Shown: piece by piece, positions 1 to 7,653 of the stretch
Numbering within the stretch: position 1 is the first letter of the stretch
Layout: each line of letters begins with the position of its first letter
Origin: Iodidimonas nitroreducens
GTDB taxonomy: Bacteria > Pseudomonadota > Alphaproteobacteria > Sphingomonadales > Rhodothalassiaceae
DNA length: 50,424 nucleotides
Assembly (NCBI GenBank): GCA_000710935.1
Contig: BAYV01000102.1
Coordinates: forward strand, 1-50,424
Direction of reading: 5' to 3'
Translations under genes and position numbers: made by a program
Notes under the pieces: generated by a model
Databases searched by the model: none
What the model was told of the DNA's origin: nothing
Seen by the model: only the letters and a program-made list of their open reading frames with translations

Positions 1-2
1 TT

Positions 3-395
3 TTAAACCCCCTTAATTACAGGGGGGATTACCACCCCACGATGCCGTCGATAAGCTTTGCAGGTCTCCTGCATAATAGAAGCGACCGTCTGTTCACCCC
101 AGAAGCCTAGCAGCGCCTCAATAGCATAGCCGATTCGTTCAGGTGATGCCGTATCGGGCGCATGTTCTCTCCCGTAAAAGTCCAGCGCATCGGCTATCAT
201 GTACGAATCTGGAAAACTTGGCCCTGTTGGTTTTCGCCGATCCCGGATGAATTCTGCGAGCGCTTCTTCAGCTTGTTGGCTGTTTGCTGTGCCAGTGCTA
301 CGTTCGCAGCTACGCCCGGCTTCTGTCCATACGATGTAGTACTTGCCGCGCTTCTTGAGCCAGCGCAGGCGGGGCCCTTGGTTTGGTCTTGGCAT
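3..395 (-). pseudogene. Truncated tyrosine integrase (N-terminal part)
   Basis: The 130-residue product has the layout of the N-terminal arm-binding and SAM-like core-binding region of phage tyrosine recombinases: a basic start, a short beta-rich segment with KYYIVWTE, a helix with AEEALAEFIRDRR, then a core-binding stretch ending in CKAYRRHRG. Full-length relatives run to about 350-400 residues and end with the catalytic R-H-R-Y domain, none of which is present. After HRG the frame enters a palindromic stretch (CCCCCT, 7-nt spacer, AGGGGG at about 8-27) and stops. The gene is therefore broken by an insertion or frameshift, or is cut at an assembly edge. It is the last gene of the phage-like block and overlaps the HTH gene upstream. 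Confidence in the family is good; the cause of the truncation is unknown. Confidence 0.7.
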
Positions 396-568
396 GGAAT
401 TAACATCCTTTTCACATATTCATCCACGGCCCACTCGGGGTAACACCATCCGCCCGGCACGCGGACGCAGGCTATCTTCCCTTCTCTTCGCAGCTGACTA
501 ACACCTCTCTTATTGGTGCGAAGAATTTCGGCGACCTCATCTGCGCGAAGCAGTTTATTATTGTCCAT
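197..568 (-). CDS. Small HTH protein, excisionase/AlpA-like
   Basis: Residues 5-50 (LLRADEVAEILRTNKRGVSQLRREGKI, then a basic wing and PEWAVDEYV) match the MerR-like winged HTH of phage excisionases and AlpA-type regulators, which bend DNA at attachment sites or activate integrase genes. The start codon overlaps the portal stop codon as TGATG, suggesting translational coupling. Beyond about residue 58 the frame runs for 199 bp inside the integrase gene and turns low in complexity. That tail may be an open frame without function, or a frameshift may have extended an originally shorter protein of about 60 residues. Its place next to the integrase fits a recombination directionality factor. Confidence 0.65.
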   Translation of the reverse strand: MDNNKLLRADEVAEILRTNKRGVSQLRREGKIACVRVPGGWCYPEWAVDEYVKRMLIPCQDQTKGPACAGSRSAASTTSYGQKPGVAANVALAQQTANKLKKRSQNSSGIGENQQGQVFQIRT

Positions 569-1743
569 CAGCCCCCCCCCACGAATTGATTGCCATCATC
601 GCGTGGATTCCAGCCTTCCACCTCTCGCACCTCGTTCGGCGTCAGTATCTTGTTCTTGACGGCGATTTCATGCGACTTCCACCGCGTTTCAGGATCGCCG
701 CGCAGCAAGCCGCTCATATCGATTTCCAGTTCGTGCGTTTCCCGCTGCGCTTCGGTGAAAACGCTGCGCACGAATTCGGCTTCCAGCTTGCGAAGCCACC
801 CGCTCAAGGTCGTTTGGGCAAAAAAGCGGATCAGGGTTTCGCTGTTCGTGAATGTGCCGTGTGTCAGGTCGCCAATGATCGGAGGCGGGCAGCCGAAGAT
901 GCGGGCCAGTTCTTCCCCAGTGAACCGCCGACTGGCCAAAAGCTCCGCGTCTTCAGGCGAGATTGACATAGGGTTCCATGCCACGCCCGCCTCTAGGACC
1001 AGGAATTTCGCCGCATTGCTTGATCCGGTGAGACTCTCGCGAATTTGCCTGCTGATCCGGTCATGTTGTTCTCCGGTCAACACATGGGGAAACTGCAAAG
1101 CGCCAGACGGTCGCGCGCCATTCTCCAGCAACGCATGACTAAATTCTTGAATAGAGAGGCCCGCCGCGATCACCTTGGCCGCACGCTGAAGGCGAGACTT
1201 GCCGACAATGCCATCGTCGGAGCGGTCCCGGATATGCAGCACCTCGCCTTGAAGCAGCCGTCGCCTGCGCCCGGCGGGGCCATGAAGGCCGTGCATTTCG
1301 GTCACGTCATAGGCCAGCCGCCCGCTCGCCAGCATTTGAACGGATACCCATTCCCACGGGATCGGGCGCAATTCCATAACCCGCCCGGCGCTATCGGTCA
1401 CGATTTCGGCAAGGCCGTTGCCGCGCAGCATCGTGGAAGCTGCCAGCCATTCGATGAAGTCTGGCCATGTTTGATGGGCGTTCGCGCCACGCCGAACAAT
1501 GCGCATGAGCGGGTGCGTCTCATCAAGTTCGCGCCCGCCTTCGGTGCGCCGATAAACCCATGCCGGTAAGCTGGCCAGTGAGGTACTGACAGCGGACACA
1601 CATGCAAGGACGGTCGAAAGGTTTTCCGCCATGCGGGCGTTCACACCTTGCCCCGACGGGGAAAGCGCATGAAGCGCCTGCCAAGACGGGTCTTGCATCA
1701 GTTCTTCGGTCTTCGGTTTGAACATGCGCTGGATGATATTCAT
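568..1743 (-). CDS. HK97-family phage portal protein
   Basis: The 391-residue product matches the HK97-type portal family in length and pattern: an N-terminal VLACVSAVSTSLASLP helix, HPLMRIVRRGAN, a central MLRGNGLAEI segment, the EVLHIRD strand, and the stem/crown part with GCPPPIIGD and FTNSETLIRFF. Portals form the dodecameric ring at one capsid vertex through which DNA enters. The start overlaps the protease stop by ATGA, so the two are probably translated together. The gene lies downstream of protease and capsid genes, whereas portal normally precedes them in HK97-like phages. A run of nine C residues (572-580) lies at the 3' end. Confidence 0.93.
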   Translation of the reverse strand: MNIIQRMFKPKTEELMQDPSWQALHALSPSGQGVNARMAENLSTVLACVSAVSTSLASLPAWVYRRTEGGRELDETHPLMRIVRRGANAHQTWPDFIEWLAASTMLRGNGLAEIVTDSAGRVMELRPIPWEWVSVQMLASGRLAYDVTEMHGLHGPAGRRRRLLQGEVLHIRDRSDDGIVGKSRLQRAAKVIAAGLSIQEFSHALLENGARPSGALQFPHVLTGEQHDRISRQIRESLTGSSNAAKFLVLEAGVAWNPMSISPEDAELLASRRFTGEELARIFGCPPPIIGDLTHGTFTNSETLIRFFAQTTLSGWLRKLEAEFVRSVFTEAQRETHELEIDMSGLLRGDPETRWKSHEIAVKNKILTPNEVREVEGWNPRDDGNQFVGGG

Positions 1744-2276
1744 GTCAGCGTCTCCAGATAAAGCCGCGCCATGCGCAGCCGTTTAGGTTCGCGCATCCGG
1801 GCGCGGGCGATCACTTCGGTTCCCTCATAAGCCGGGAAGGCATGGATCACGCTGATTTCGCGCAGATCAACGCTGCGCAGTTCCCGGCGGTCGCCGGTCC
1901 AGATTTCCCCACCTTTGTTCACAAGGAACCCGAAAGACATGCCGCCAAGATCGCCCCGTTGCGCCATCGCCAGCACGTCGCGCCCTAGCGAGGTGTCTGG
2001 CATGTCGATGGAAAAGGCGAGGCCGGTTGCATCTTCGGAAAGCCGAAGCGTGCCGCTCCGTGTGCGCGCCAGAACCCTGCCGGGGTCATGATCCACCATG
2101 GCGATGATGTCCCCGCCAGCGCCCAAGCTATCGCGAAAGGCACCAGCGGCAATGGTTTCAGTGAAGGGGCCGATACGCGCTTCGGTCCCGAATTTGGCCG
2201 CGTACCCTTCAAGGCGGCGGCCAGCAACGCGAAGCTCGGTAGCTTCGCGCCGCTCGATATGATCGGCCCCCTTCAT
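1740..2276 (-). CDS. HK97-family prohead protease
   Basis: This 178-residue protein has the features of the HK97 gp4-like prohead protease (herpesvirus assemblin fold): an N-terminal strand with LEGYAAKFGT, the catalytic His region MVDHDPGRVLART, and the catalytic Ser in GDLGGMSFGF, followed by the REISVIHAFPAYEGTEV strand. It cleaves the delta domain of the capsid protein and itself during head maturation. It lies directly after the capsid gene (3-bp gap) and overlaps the portal gene by ATGA. A capsid protein with a long N-terminal coiled coil next to it supports the assignment. Confidence 0.93.
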   Translation of the reverse strand: MKGADHIERREATELRVAGRRLEGYAAKFGTEARIGPFTETIAAGAFRDSLGAGGDIIAMVDHDPGRVLARTRSGTLRLSEDATGLAFSIDMPDTSLGRDVLAMAQRGDLGGMSFGFLVNKGGEIWTGDRRELRSVDLREISVIHAFPAYEGTEVIARARMREPKRLRMARLYLETLT

Positions 2277-2279
2277 CGC

Positions 2280-3569
2280 TTAGGCCGCCGTGTCGATGTC
2301 GGTAATGGCCGCAAAGCTGGCCGCGTGCCGCACCACAATATCGGTTGTCAGCATCGCCCGAATTTGAACATTGCCCTTCTTGAAGGCCGTGCTTTCATAA
2401 GGATTGACCAGCAAATCGAATTGCGACCAGTAGCCGATAATCAGATCGCTCCAGTCGCCATAGATCAGCGTGGAAAGACCTGTTCCGGTCCCTTTGGCGC
2501 CATCGTCAGGAACCAGTGTTGAGAAGCTGCGGGCTTCGCCATGGAAGACGGTTTCAAGGCCGAAGGGTCGCCCATCTGCATCTTTCAGCTTCATGGTGGC
2601 GGTTCGCACTTTTTCCGATCCAAGGAAAGAGCGCCGGGCCGTGCCCGCATTGGCTTGGGTAACAGCGCCGATCAGGTCCGCCGTGGCGTCAAGTGTCAGC
2701 GCGCCGCCATTCGTGCCCATCGCCACCGAACCAATGCCTGCGGTCTGCAAGATGCCGGTCGGTTCATTGGTGCCGCCGCCATCAATCGCCACGCTATCCA
2801 CCGCTTCCGCCAAGATGGCCGCGAAGTCGCCGCGAACAAGGTCTTCAATGTCCGGTGACGATTGCTGGAGCATGTTGCGCGAAAGTTCGGTGATCGCCCC
2901 GGCGTGTTTCGGGGTTAGGCTTACCTTGTCGAATTGATGATCAGACAGGGTGAGCGCTTGGTTCTCTGCAATCCAGCCGCTCGATGCCGATGCCTTCAAT
3001 TTTGGAATATCCACATTGCCTGAAAGGCCGTTGAGCACCCGTGCACCAAGCTGATTGATGACCAGCGCCGCTCTAAGCCGGTCGATAAAATCCTGCCCTC
3101 GATGATCCGTGGCAATGATGTTGGAGCCGGGGCCGCCTGCCGGTGATGTGCTGGTCAGAACGCGCTTTTCGAGCGGCTTGTGAAAGACTTCCATCGGAAC
3201 GAAGATGCCCTTCGGTGCACGTCCGCTGCGCTTGGCCAGTTCGCGGGAAAGCTCCCGTTCGCGACCATCGTCAACGTCCATGCCGCATTGCCCGGCGATG
3301 GCACGAAGGATTGAGAAGCTGCGCAGTTCGTCTTCAAGGCGATCATCGCCCCGGCTTTCGATCATGTGGCCGGTGGCGCGGCGGTCTGCCTCATCCACGA
3401 AGGTTTGGCGTTCAAGGCGTTTTTCAAGGTTGGCAAGTTCGCCCTTCAGTTCGCCAAAACGTTTTTCTTGTGTTTCGGATAGATCACCGTCTTTTTCTGG
3501 TTTGTCGGCGATTGAGCGCAGTTCGGCAACAATGGTCGCCCGTCGCTCCTTTAAATCCATAATCTTCAT
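2280..3569 (-). CDS. HK97-fold phage major capsid protein
   Basis: This is a 429-residue HK97-type major capsid protein. Residues 1-110 are charged and predicted coiled coil (KERRATIVAELR, KRFGELKGELANLEKRLERQ), as expected for the delta scaffolding domain removed by the prohead protease. The mature part starts near residue 120-140 and shows the typical strand and A-domain features: GARVLNGLSGNVDIPKL, SGWIAENQALTLSD, LTPKHAGAITELSRNMLQQSSP, and AVDSVAIDGGGTNEPTGIL. It sits immediately upstream of the protease. No decoration, connector or tail gene follows. Confidence 0.95.
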   Translation of the reverse strand: MKIMDLKERRATIVAELRSIADKPEKDGDLSETQEKRFGELKGELANLEKRLERQTFVDEADRRATGHMIESRGDDRLEDELRSFSILRAIAGQCGMDVDDGRERELSRELAKRSGRAPKGIFVPMEVFHKPLEKRVLTSTSPAGGPGSNIIATDHRGQDFIDRLRAALVINQLGARVLNGLSGNVDIPKLKASASSGWIAENQALTLSDHQFDKVSLTPKHAGAITELSRNMLQQSSPDIEDLVRGDFAAILAEAVDSVAIDGGGTNEPTGILQTAGIGSVAMGTNGGALTLDATADLIGAVTQANAGTARRSFLGSEKVRTATMKLKDADGRPFGLETVFHGEARSFSTLVPDDGAKGTGTGLSTLIYGDWSDLIIGYWSQFDLLVNPYESTAFKKGNVQIRAMLTTDIVVRHAASFAAITDIDTAA

Positions 3570-3729
3570 AGTTCATTTTCCTTTTTGCTATCGTGAATCG
3601 GGCCTTTTTGGCCTCGTCATTAATCGATGTCGCGTTCGTGCGAGAAGGTTACTGGAAGCCCGCCACAGGCCCTCTCGCAGCTTGCGGACTGGCCGCGTGC
3701 CGGTCCTAATCTCCTGTGGCGGTATTCGG

Positions 3730-4506
3730 TCATATCTTGTCAGCCTTTCTTAAAGACTGCTTAGGTAGATCAGCCCATTCTTCATTTGTTTCTCGTTCGC
3801 CCGGCTCGCGGACACCCGCCAACACTTGCCCGATATTGATAAATTGCGGAGTGCCCACTTCGGCTTCTCGATTTATGCCGGACGAGTATCTTTCAAGAAT
3901 GGCAAGCCAACGCTCGGCTACATCTTCATCATAGTTTTCAAGATCATTAATAGAATTGTGTTTTACATCTATAAATTCTGTTACCTGGTAAGAATATCTA
4001 TAATTTCCGATTATCACCTGCCCTTGCAATTTAGTATCTTGAATTAGTGCCATAATAACTGGAAGATAAGGGCTTTTTGTTTTTTCTGTCTCAGCCTTTA
4101 ATTTTTCTTGGAATTCTCTAACGCCGAAACCTTCGATAATTGCGGCGATGGCTTCTTCGTAAATGTGCTCATTAGGAACGCCGCAAAGAAATTGAAGGCT
4201 CGTATCTTTCCAGTTCATTTCTTTATTGTGAAGGTGCTCTGTGCAACGCATCTTGCCAAAGTCACGCACAGCCTGCGGAGAATCTTTTACTTTACCGCCC
4301 ACCATGAGCGCGATTAGTAGGCGTGCAGCGTCTAGCGGTGTGGCGTGTGCCGCACCGCGCCCACGTCCTTTTTGGGATAATAGGCCGGCTTCTCGGAGCG
4401 CTCGCGCATAAGTGGCTACAGAGGTTTCCTCTATTTTACTCATTTCGCTTAGTTCCTTGACGACGCTGCTTATAAGAACCATTTTTTTCATCCGAATTTT
4501 TCTCAA
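3730..4506 (-). CDS. AT-rich gene of unknown function, probable winged HTH
   Basis: The 258-residue product is not recognised with certainty. Residues 10-75 (VVKELSEMSKIEETSVATYARALREAGLLSQ, then GRGRGAAHATPLDAARLLIALM) look like a DNA-binding helical domain with a basic glycine/arginine turn, a form seen in phage regulatory or small-terminase-like proteins. The C-terminal two thirds is mixed alpha/beta with KSPYLPVIMALIQDTKLQGQVIIGNYRYSYQVTEF. Both the gene and its upstream flank (about 3.73-4.57 kb) are clearly more AT-rich than the GC-rich terminase and capsid genes around it, which suggests a later insertion. It could be a small terminase, a regulator, or an accessory (moron or anti-phage) gene. 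The start is uncertain; two further Met codons follow within 9 codons. Confidence 0.6.
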   Translation of the reverse strand: MRKIRMKKMVLISSVVKELSEMSKIEETSVATYARALREAGLLSQKGRGRGAAHATPLDAARLLIALMVGGKVKDSPQAVRDFGKMRCTEHLHNKEMNWKDTSLQFLCGVPNEHIYEEAIAAIIEGFGVREFQEKLKAETEKTKSPYLPVIMALIQDTKLQGQVIIGNYRYSYQVTEFIDVKHNSINDLENYDEDVAERWLAILERYSSGINREAEVGTPQFINIGQVLAGVREPGERETNEEWADLPKQSLRKADKI

Positions 4507-4583
4507 ATGAATTTACAACATAGTGAACAACGCCGTCAAATGAAATTTTTTCCGATGAATATCTTATGTTGTTTTCGTCCCAT

Positions 4584-6209
4584 TCACGCGCTGATCACTC
4601 CAAGACGCCAAGCCGAATAATCGGGTGCGGCTGGCTCTCGTGCATGAAGGCCCACCGCCATGATGGCCGCGACAAGCCCGTCGATCCGTTCCCGGCTTTT
4701 GTCTTTGCGGGGCTTCCTGTTGCCTGCCGGGTCGGTTTCGATAACCGCATTGCCTACATTCCAGCGCAAAACGGGATGGCCGCCATGGCGCAAGCCCGCG
4801 CTAAGAACCAGCCGCTCGAAGGCGTCTACGCTTGGCCCCATATCCTTGAACCCTTGGCCATGCGGCTTCAAGGGCAGGGTTATGCCTTCCTCTGCCAAGA
4901 TGCGTTCCAGTTCGGCCATGCCCCAACGGTCGAAGGCGATGCCCTTGATGTCGAAGATTTGCGCCAGTGCGGCCAATTTGAGCGCCACCGCACGCTTGTC
5001 TGTCGCGCGGCCCGGCGTCGTTTCGATCAAGCCATCTTTCGCCCATTCAACATAGGGCACCCGGTCCTTTTCAGCGCGGGCGCGAAGATTGTCTTTCGGA
5101 ACCCAAAAGAAGGATAGCAGCGCGCCGCCATCCTCCGGGAAATACAGTTGCAGGCTGGTCAGGTCGCTGGTCGATCCCAGATCAAGGCCACCAAAGCATG
5201 GCCGCCCGCGCAGCAAGTCCGCGTCTGCCGGTGCATCGCATGAATCCCAATCCGCTGCCGCAATGAACCGTTCGTCGGCTTCCACCCGCTGATTGAGATA
5301 GAGATTGCGAAAAGCCGATTCCCGCGCCGGGATGCGCTGCGCCTGCGCCGCCGATGTCTCCATTTCCTCCAGTGAACGAAACACGCCAAGCGCAGGGTTC
5401 GCCAGTTTCCACGTTTCCGGGTTCCATGGGTCCGCATCCATGGGCGCGGCATAGACATGGCCCACGAAGGTTGGGTCTTCGATGGTGCCGTTGTTCACTT
5501 GCTCTGCATAATCCACAAGCTCGCTCATGACGTGATGCGGGTCTGCCGATTGTGTTGAGATTATCAGCCCAAGCGGTTCGGCACGTCCGCCGGTTGATGT
5601 GCTCAAATTGTCGTAAAGGTTGCGGTTCGGTGCCTGTGCAATTTCGTCATAGACAAAAAAGCTTGCAGACAGCCCATGCGCCTTTCGGGCGTCACTCGAT
5701 AGCGAACGATAGGTGCTGCGGTTTTCCGCATCCTCCATGCGCTTGTGGAAACGCTGCACATTGAGCCGGGCGGCCAGCCAGGGTCGATCCTCAATCATGG
5801 CTTCCATCTCGCCGAAGATGATCGATGCCTGTTCCCGGTCGGAGGCCGCCGAATAACATTGCCCGCGCGCCTCGCTTTCCGGGCCGGATAGATGGCAAAG
5901 ACAAAGGCCAGCCGCCAGCCCGGTCTTTCCATTCTTCCGAGCGATGGAAAGAAGCGCCTCCCGCACCTGCCGACGATAATCTTCAGTCTTCGGCCCGTAA
6001 ACGGCGGCAATGAACCGCTTCTGAAAGGGCTGCAAGCGCATATTCTGGCCCGCCAAAGGCCCTGCATTGATCGGCAGCCACTCAAGGAAGCGGATCACCC
6101 GCATGGCCCGTGTCAGGCCCGGCTCATCCCATGGCAAAGGTGCATCATCCTCCTTGATGCGTTCCCGCGCCCGTTTCATGCGTGCCGCGCCCGGTCCCCT
6201 TAACCCCAT
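4584..6209 (-). CDS. terL: Phage terminase large subunit
   Basis: The 541-residue product has the two-domain layout of large terminases. The N-terminal packaging ATPase has a Walker A-like ARKNGKTGLAAGL, a motor motif around RGQCYSAASDREQA, and a Walker B at SFFVYDEIAQAP. The C-terminal RNase H-like nuclease has GGLDLGSTSDLTSL, with the first catalytic Asp, and a late DAFERLVLSAGLRHGGHPVLRWNV segment typical of the family. It cuts concatemeric DNA and powers packaging through the portal. An HNH nuclease gene lies just upstream, a common pairing that can assist cos cleavage. No classical small-terminase gene was recognised. Confidence 0.95.
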   Translation of the reverse strand: MGLRGPGAARMKRARERIKEDDAPLPWDEPGLTRAMRVIRFLEWLPINAGPLAGQNMRLQPFQKRFIAAVYGPKTEDYRRQVREALLSIARKNGKTGLAAGLCLCHLSGPESEARGQCYSAASDREQASIIFGEMEAMIEDRPWLAARLNVQRFHKRMEDAENRSTYRSLSSDARKAHGLSASFFVYDEIAQAPNRNLYDNLSTSTGGRAEPLGLIISTQSADPHHVMSELVDYAEQVNNGTIEDPTFVGHVYAAPMDADPWNPETWKLANPALGVFRSLEEMETSAAQAQRIPARESAFRNLYLNQRVEADERFIAAADWDSCDAPADADLLRGRPCFGGLDLGSTSDLTSLQLYFPEDGGALLSFFWVPKDNLRARAEKDRVPYVEWAKDGLIETTPGRATDKRAVALKLAALAQIFDIKGIAFDRWGMAELERILAEEGITLPLKPHGQGFKDMGPSVDAFERLVLSAGLRHGGHPVLRWNVGNAVIETDPAGNRKPRKDKSRERIDGLVAAIMAVGLHAREPAAPDYSAWRLGVISA

Positions 6210-6297
6210 TGGTTAAAATCCCCAATCAACGAACCGGAAACTAACTCAAAAGTTGCCCCCCCATGCGGTCTCGAAGCGTCAGCTATGAGAGATTTTT

Positions 6298-6594
6298 TCA
6301 TTTCAGCCACCAATGGTTAGGGTCTGTCGGCGTGCCGTCGCGGGTGCATCCGCCATGCACCTTGCTCGTTGCCGCTGCCCCACGCTTGTCGATCCGGGCT
6401 GTTTTCTTGCTGTGGCAGCTTGCGCAATAGGAGGTGAGGCCATCCAGCGCCGGGAAGGGATGGCCGCCATCGCTGATCGGCTTCACATGGTCCACCGTAT
6501 CGGCCATGCGCCCGCATCCGCAAATCGGATTGCTCATCAGCTTTAGCCGCCGAAGCCGCTTCCATGTGCCTGTGGAATAGGGCCATCTCGCCAT
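6298..6594 (-). CDS. HNH endonuclease (terminase-associated)
   Basis: This 98-residue protein carries a compact HNH fold: GCGRMADTVDHVKPISDGGHP (the DH of the first beta hairpin), then LTSYCASCHSKKTA with a CxxCH element, followed by a basic helix. Such small HNH proteins sit beside terminase genes in many tailed phages and capsid-forming satellites and contribute to specific cleavage during packaging. The start codon overlaps the stop of the 58-residue gene upstream (TGATG). The gap to terL is 88 bp. Confidence 0.88.
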   Translation of the reverse strand: MARWPYSTGTWKRLRRLKLMSNPICGCGRMADTVDHVKPISDGGHPFPALDGLTSYCASCHSKKTARIDKRGAAATSKVHGGCTRDGTPTDPNHWWLK

Positions 6595-6770
6595 CAGTTT
6601 AGCTCGCCTTTAGTCGGCTTGTAGCTTCCTTCGTGAACACCTTTGGCGACGCATTGCAGCGCGTCTATGGCCATGTTCGGATCAAGGCCTAAAGCGAGTG
6701 CATGGCCAACTGTTTTGCCAATGGCTTGCGCCAGCATCGTTGCCATATAGATTTGATTTGCGTCTGTCAT
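6594..6770 (-). CDS. Small conserved-looking phage protein, 58 aa
   Basis: This short gene begins at the ATG in an ATGA overlap with the replication-like gene stop and ends in a TGATG overlap with the HNH start, so it sits in a tight chain of coupled genes. The product begins MTDANQIYMATMLAQAIG and ends KPTKGELN. It is mostly helical with no transmembrane segment or known motif. The double overlap is the main evidence that it is real. Function unknown. Confidence 0.7.
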   Translation of the reverse strand: MTDANQIYMATMLAQAIGKTVGHALALGLDPNMAIDALQCVAKGVHEGSYKPTKGELN

Positions 6771-7522
6771 GCCGCAGCCTCTTGCTCATGATGGATGATA
6801 AGAGCGTTCAGGATGGCAGCCCCAAAGAACGCCCGTTGCACAGGGTTGAAAACTTCGCGCTCGAATTTTTTCATGCTGAAATGCGACTTTTTGCGATCTA
6901 AGCGTGCTGATCGTCGTAAATCATGGGTTTTTTCATCAGACATTCTCTGCCCCCTATCTGGTATATTTATAAGTGGTGCTCCCTCGGCACCTGTAGGAAC
7001 CTGCAAAAGGTGCTTTACGGGTGCTCTCACAGCACCTGTGGGGTCGTTATTGGCCTGAATTTGAGGGTTACGGGTGCTCTCACAGCACCTGTGGGGTGCT
7101 CCCACAGCACCTGTGTTTTGTTTTTGGGCAGATCGCCAATGTTTAAAGTCACGCGATGGCGGGTCGCCGTTGCATTGCTCGGCGGTCAATTCCCATTCTC
7201 GTGCTTCGCGCGTTTTCAGACTGAAGCTTGCGTTCCTTGCCAGCTTTATGAAGCCTTTATCGATTAGCTCGTCAAAAGCGCCTGCCGCCCGATGCTCCCC
7301 GCATTGAAGCAGTTTCATGGCTTCGCGGCGGCTGTATGGAATGGCGCCATTATTGCGGCCATCATGGCGGCGCCATATACCTATGAGCAGCTTGCAAGCT
7401 TGAGGCGTCACATGCGCAAAGGCTTCGCTATTGAGAAGGCCATGATCAAGCTTGACGAAAGGCGCATCGCGTTTGCTCCGGCCCTTGCCATCAGCGCCGC
7501 GCCCGCGTTGACGCCCCTTCAT
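6767..7522 (-). CDS. Phage/satellite replication-initiator-like HTH protein
   Basis: The 251-residue product has a basic N-terminus (RGRGADGKGRSKRD) followed by PFVKLDHGLLNSEAFAHVTPQACKLLIGIWRRHDGRNNGAIPYSRREAMKLL. This is the pattern of the winged-helix domain of phage replication-initiation proteins. The middle (about residues 130-190) is low in complexity, with TGAVGAP, TGAVRAP and TGAEGAP. At DNA level this middle is four copies of a 17-bp palindromic repeat (listed separately), one of them in another reading frame. That resembles lambda O-type initiators, whose gene contains the origin iterons. The C-terminal end is basic with FNPVQRAFFGAAILNALI. Both ends overlap neighbouring genes by ATGA. 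Replication function is an inference from fold and repeats. Confidence 0.7.
   Translation of the reverse strand: MKGRQRGRGADGKGRSKRDAPFVKLDHGLLNSEAFAHVTPQACKLLIGIWRRHDGRNNGAIPYSRREAMKLLQCGEHRAAGAFDELIDKGFIKLARNASFSLKTREAREWELTAEQCNGDPPSRDFKHWRSAQKQNTGAVGAPHRCCESTRNPQIQANNDPTGAVRAPVKHLLQVPTGAEGAPLINIPDRGQRMSDEKTHDLRRSARLDRKKSHFSMKKFEREVFNPVQRAFFGAAILNALIIHHEQEAAA
6975..7111. repeat. Four palindromic iterons inside the replication gene (candidate origin)
   Basis: Four 17-bp units of form GGTGCT-N5-AGCACC lie at 6975-6991 (one arm degenerate), 7020-7036, 7073-7089 and 7095-7111. Units 2 and 3 sit in a 30-bp perfect direct repeat (7015-7044 and 7068-7097). Unit-to-unit distances are 45, 53 and 22 bp, so unit 3 is in a different reading frame from the others and encodes HRCCEST instead of TGAVxAP. 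Conservation across frames means the DNA, not the peptide, is being kept. Each unit is a perfect or near-perfect inverted repeat, suitable for a dimeric binding protein, probably the product of this gene. Confidence 0.75.
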
Positions 7523-7653
7523 GATTGCACCTTTTCCGGTCGCTCCAGCATGGCCGCCAGAGCATCCCGCAGTTCCACCGTATCGGGCAGCATCGCAAGC
7601 CGCTCGATGGCGCGCAGCAAAGTTGCATTGCGCGATTGTCGCGGGCTCATCAT
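7519..7653 (-). CDS. Small phage-block protein, 44 aa
   Basis: The start was chosen at the ATG at 7653, which overlaps the upstream frame's stop (ATGA) and has a GGGGG run about 6 nt upstream as ribosome-binding site. The stop overlaps the replication gene start. The product (MMSPRQSRNATLLRAIERLAMLPDTVELRD...) is a short amphipathic helical protein of unknown function. A longer frame reaching 7737 exists but would ignore the overlap and the binding site. Confidence 0.6.
   Translation of the reverse strand: MMSPRQSRNATLLRAIERLAMLPDTVELRDALAAMLERPEKVQS

Noticed and set aside
6975-7111. Regularly repeated palindromes resembling a CRISPR array.
   Set aside because: Units are 17 bp with unequal spacing (45, 53, 22 bp), lie within a coding gene and have no cas genes nearby.
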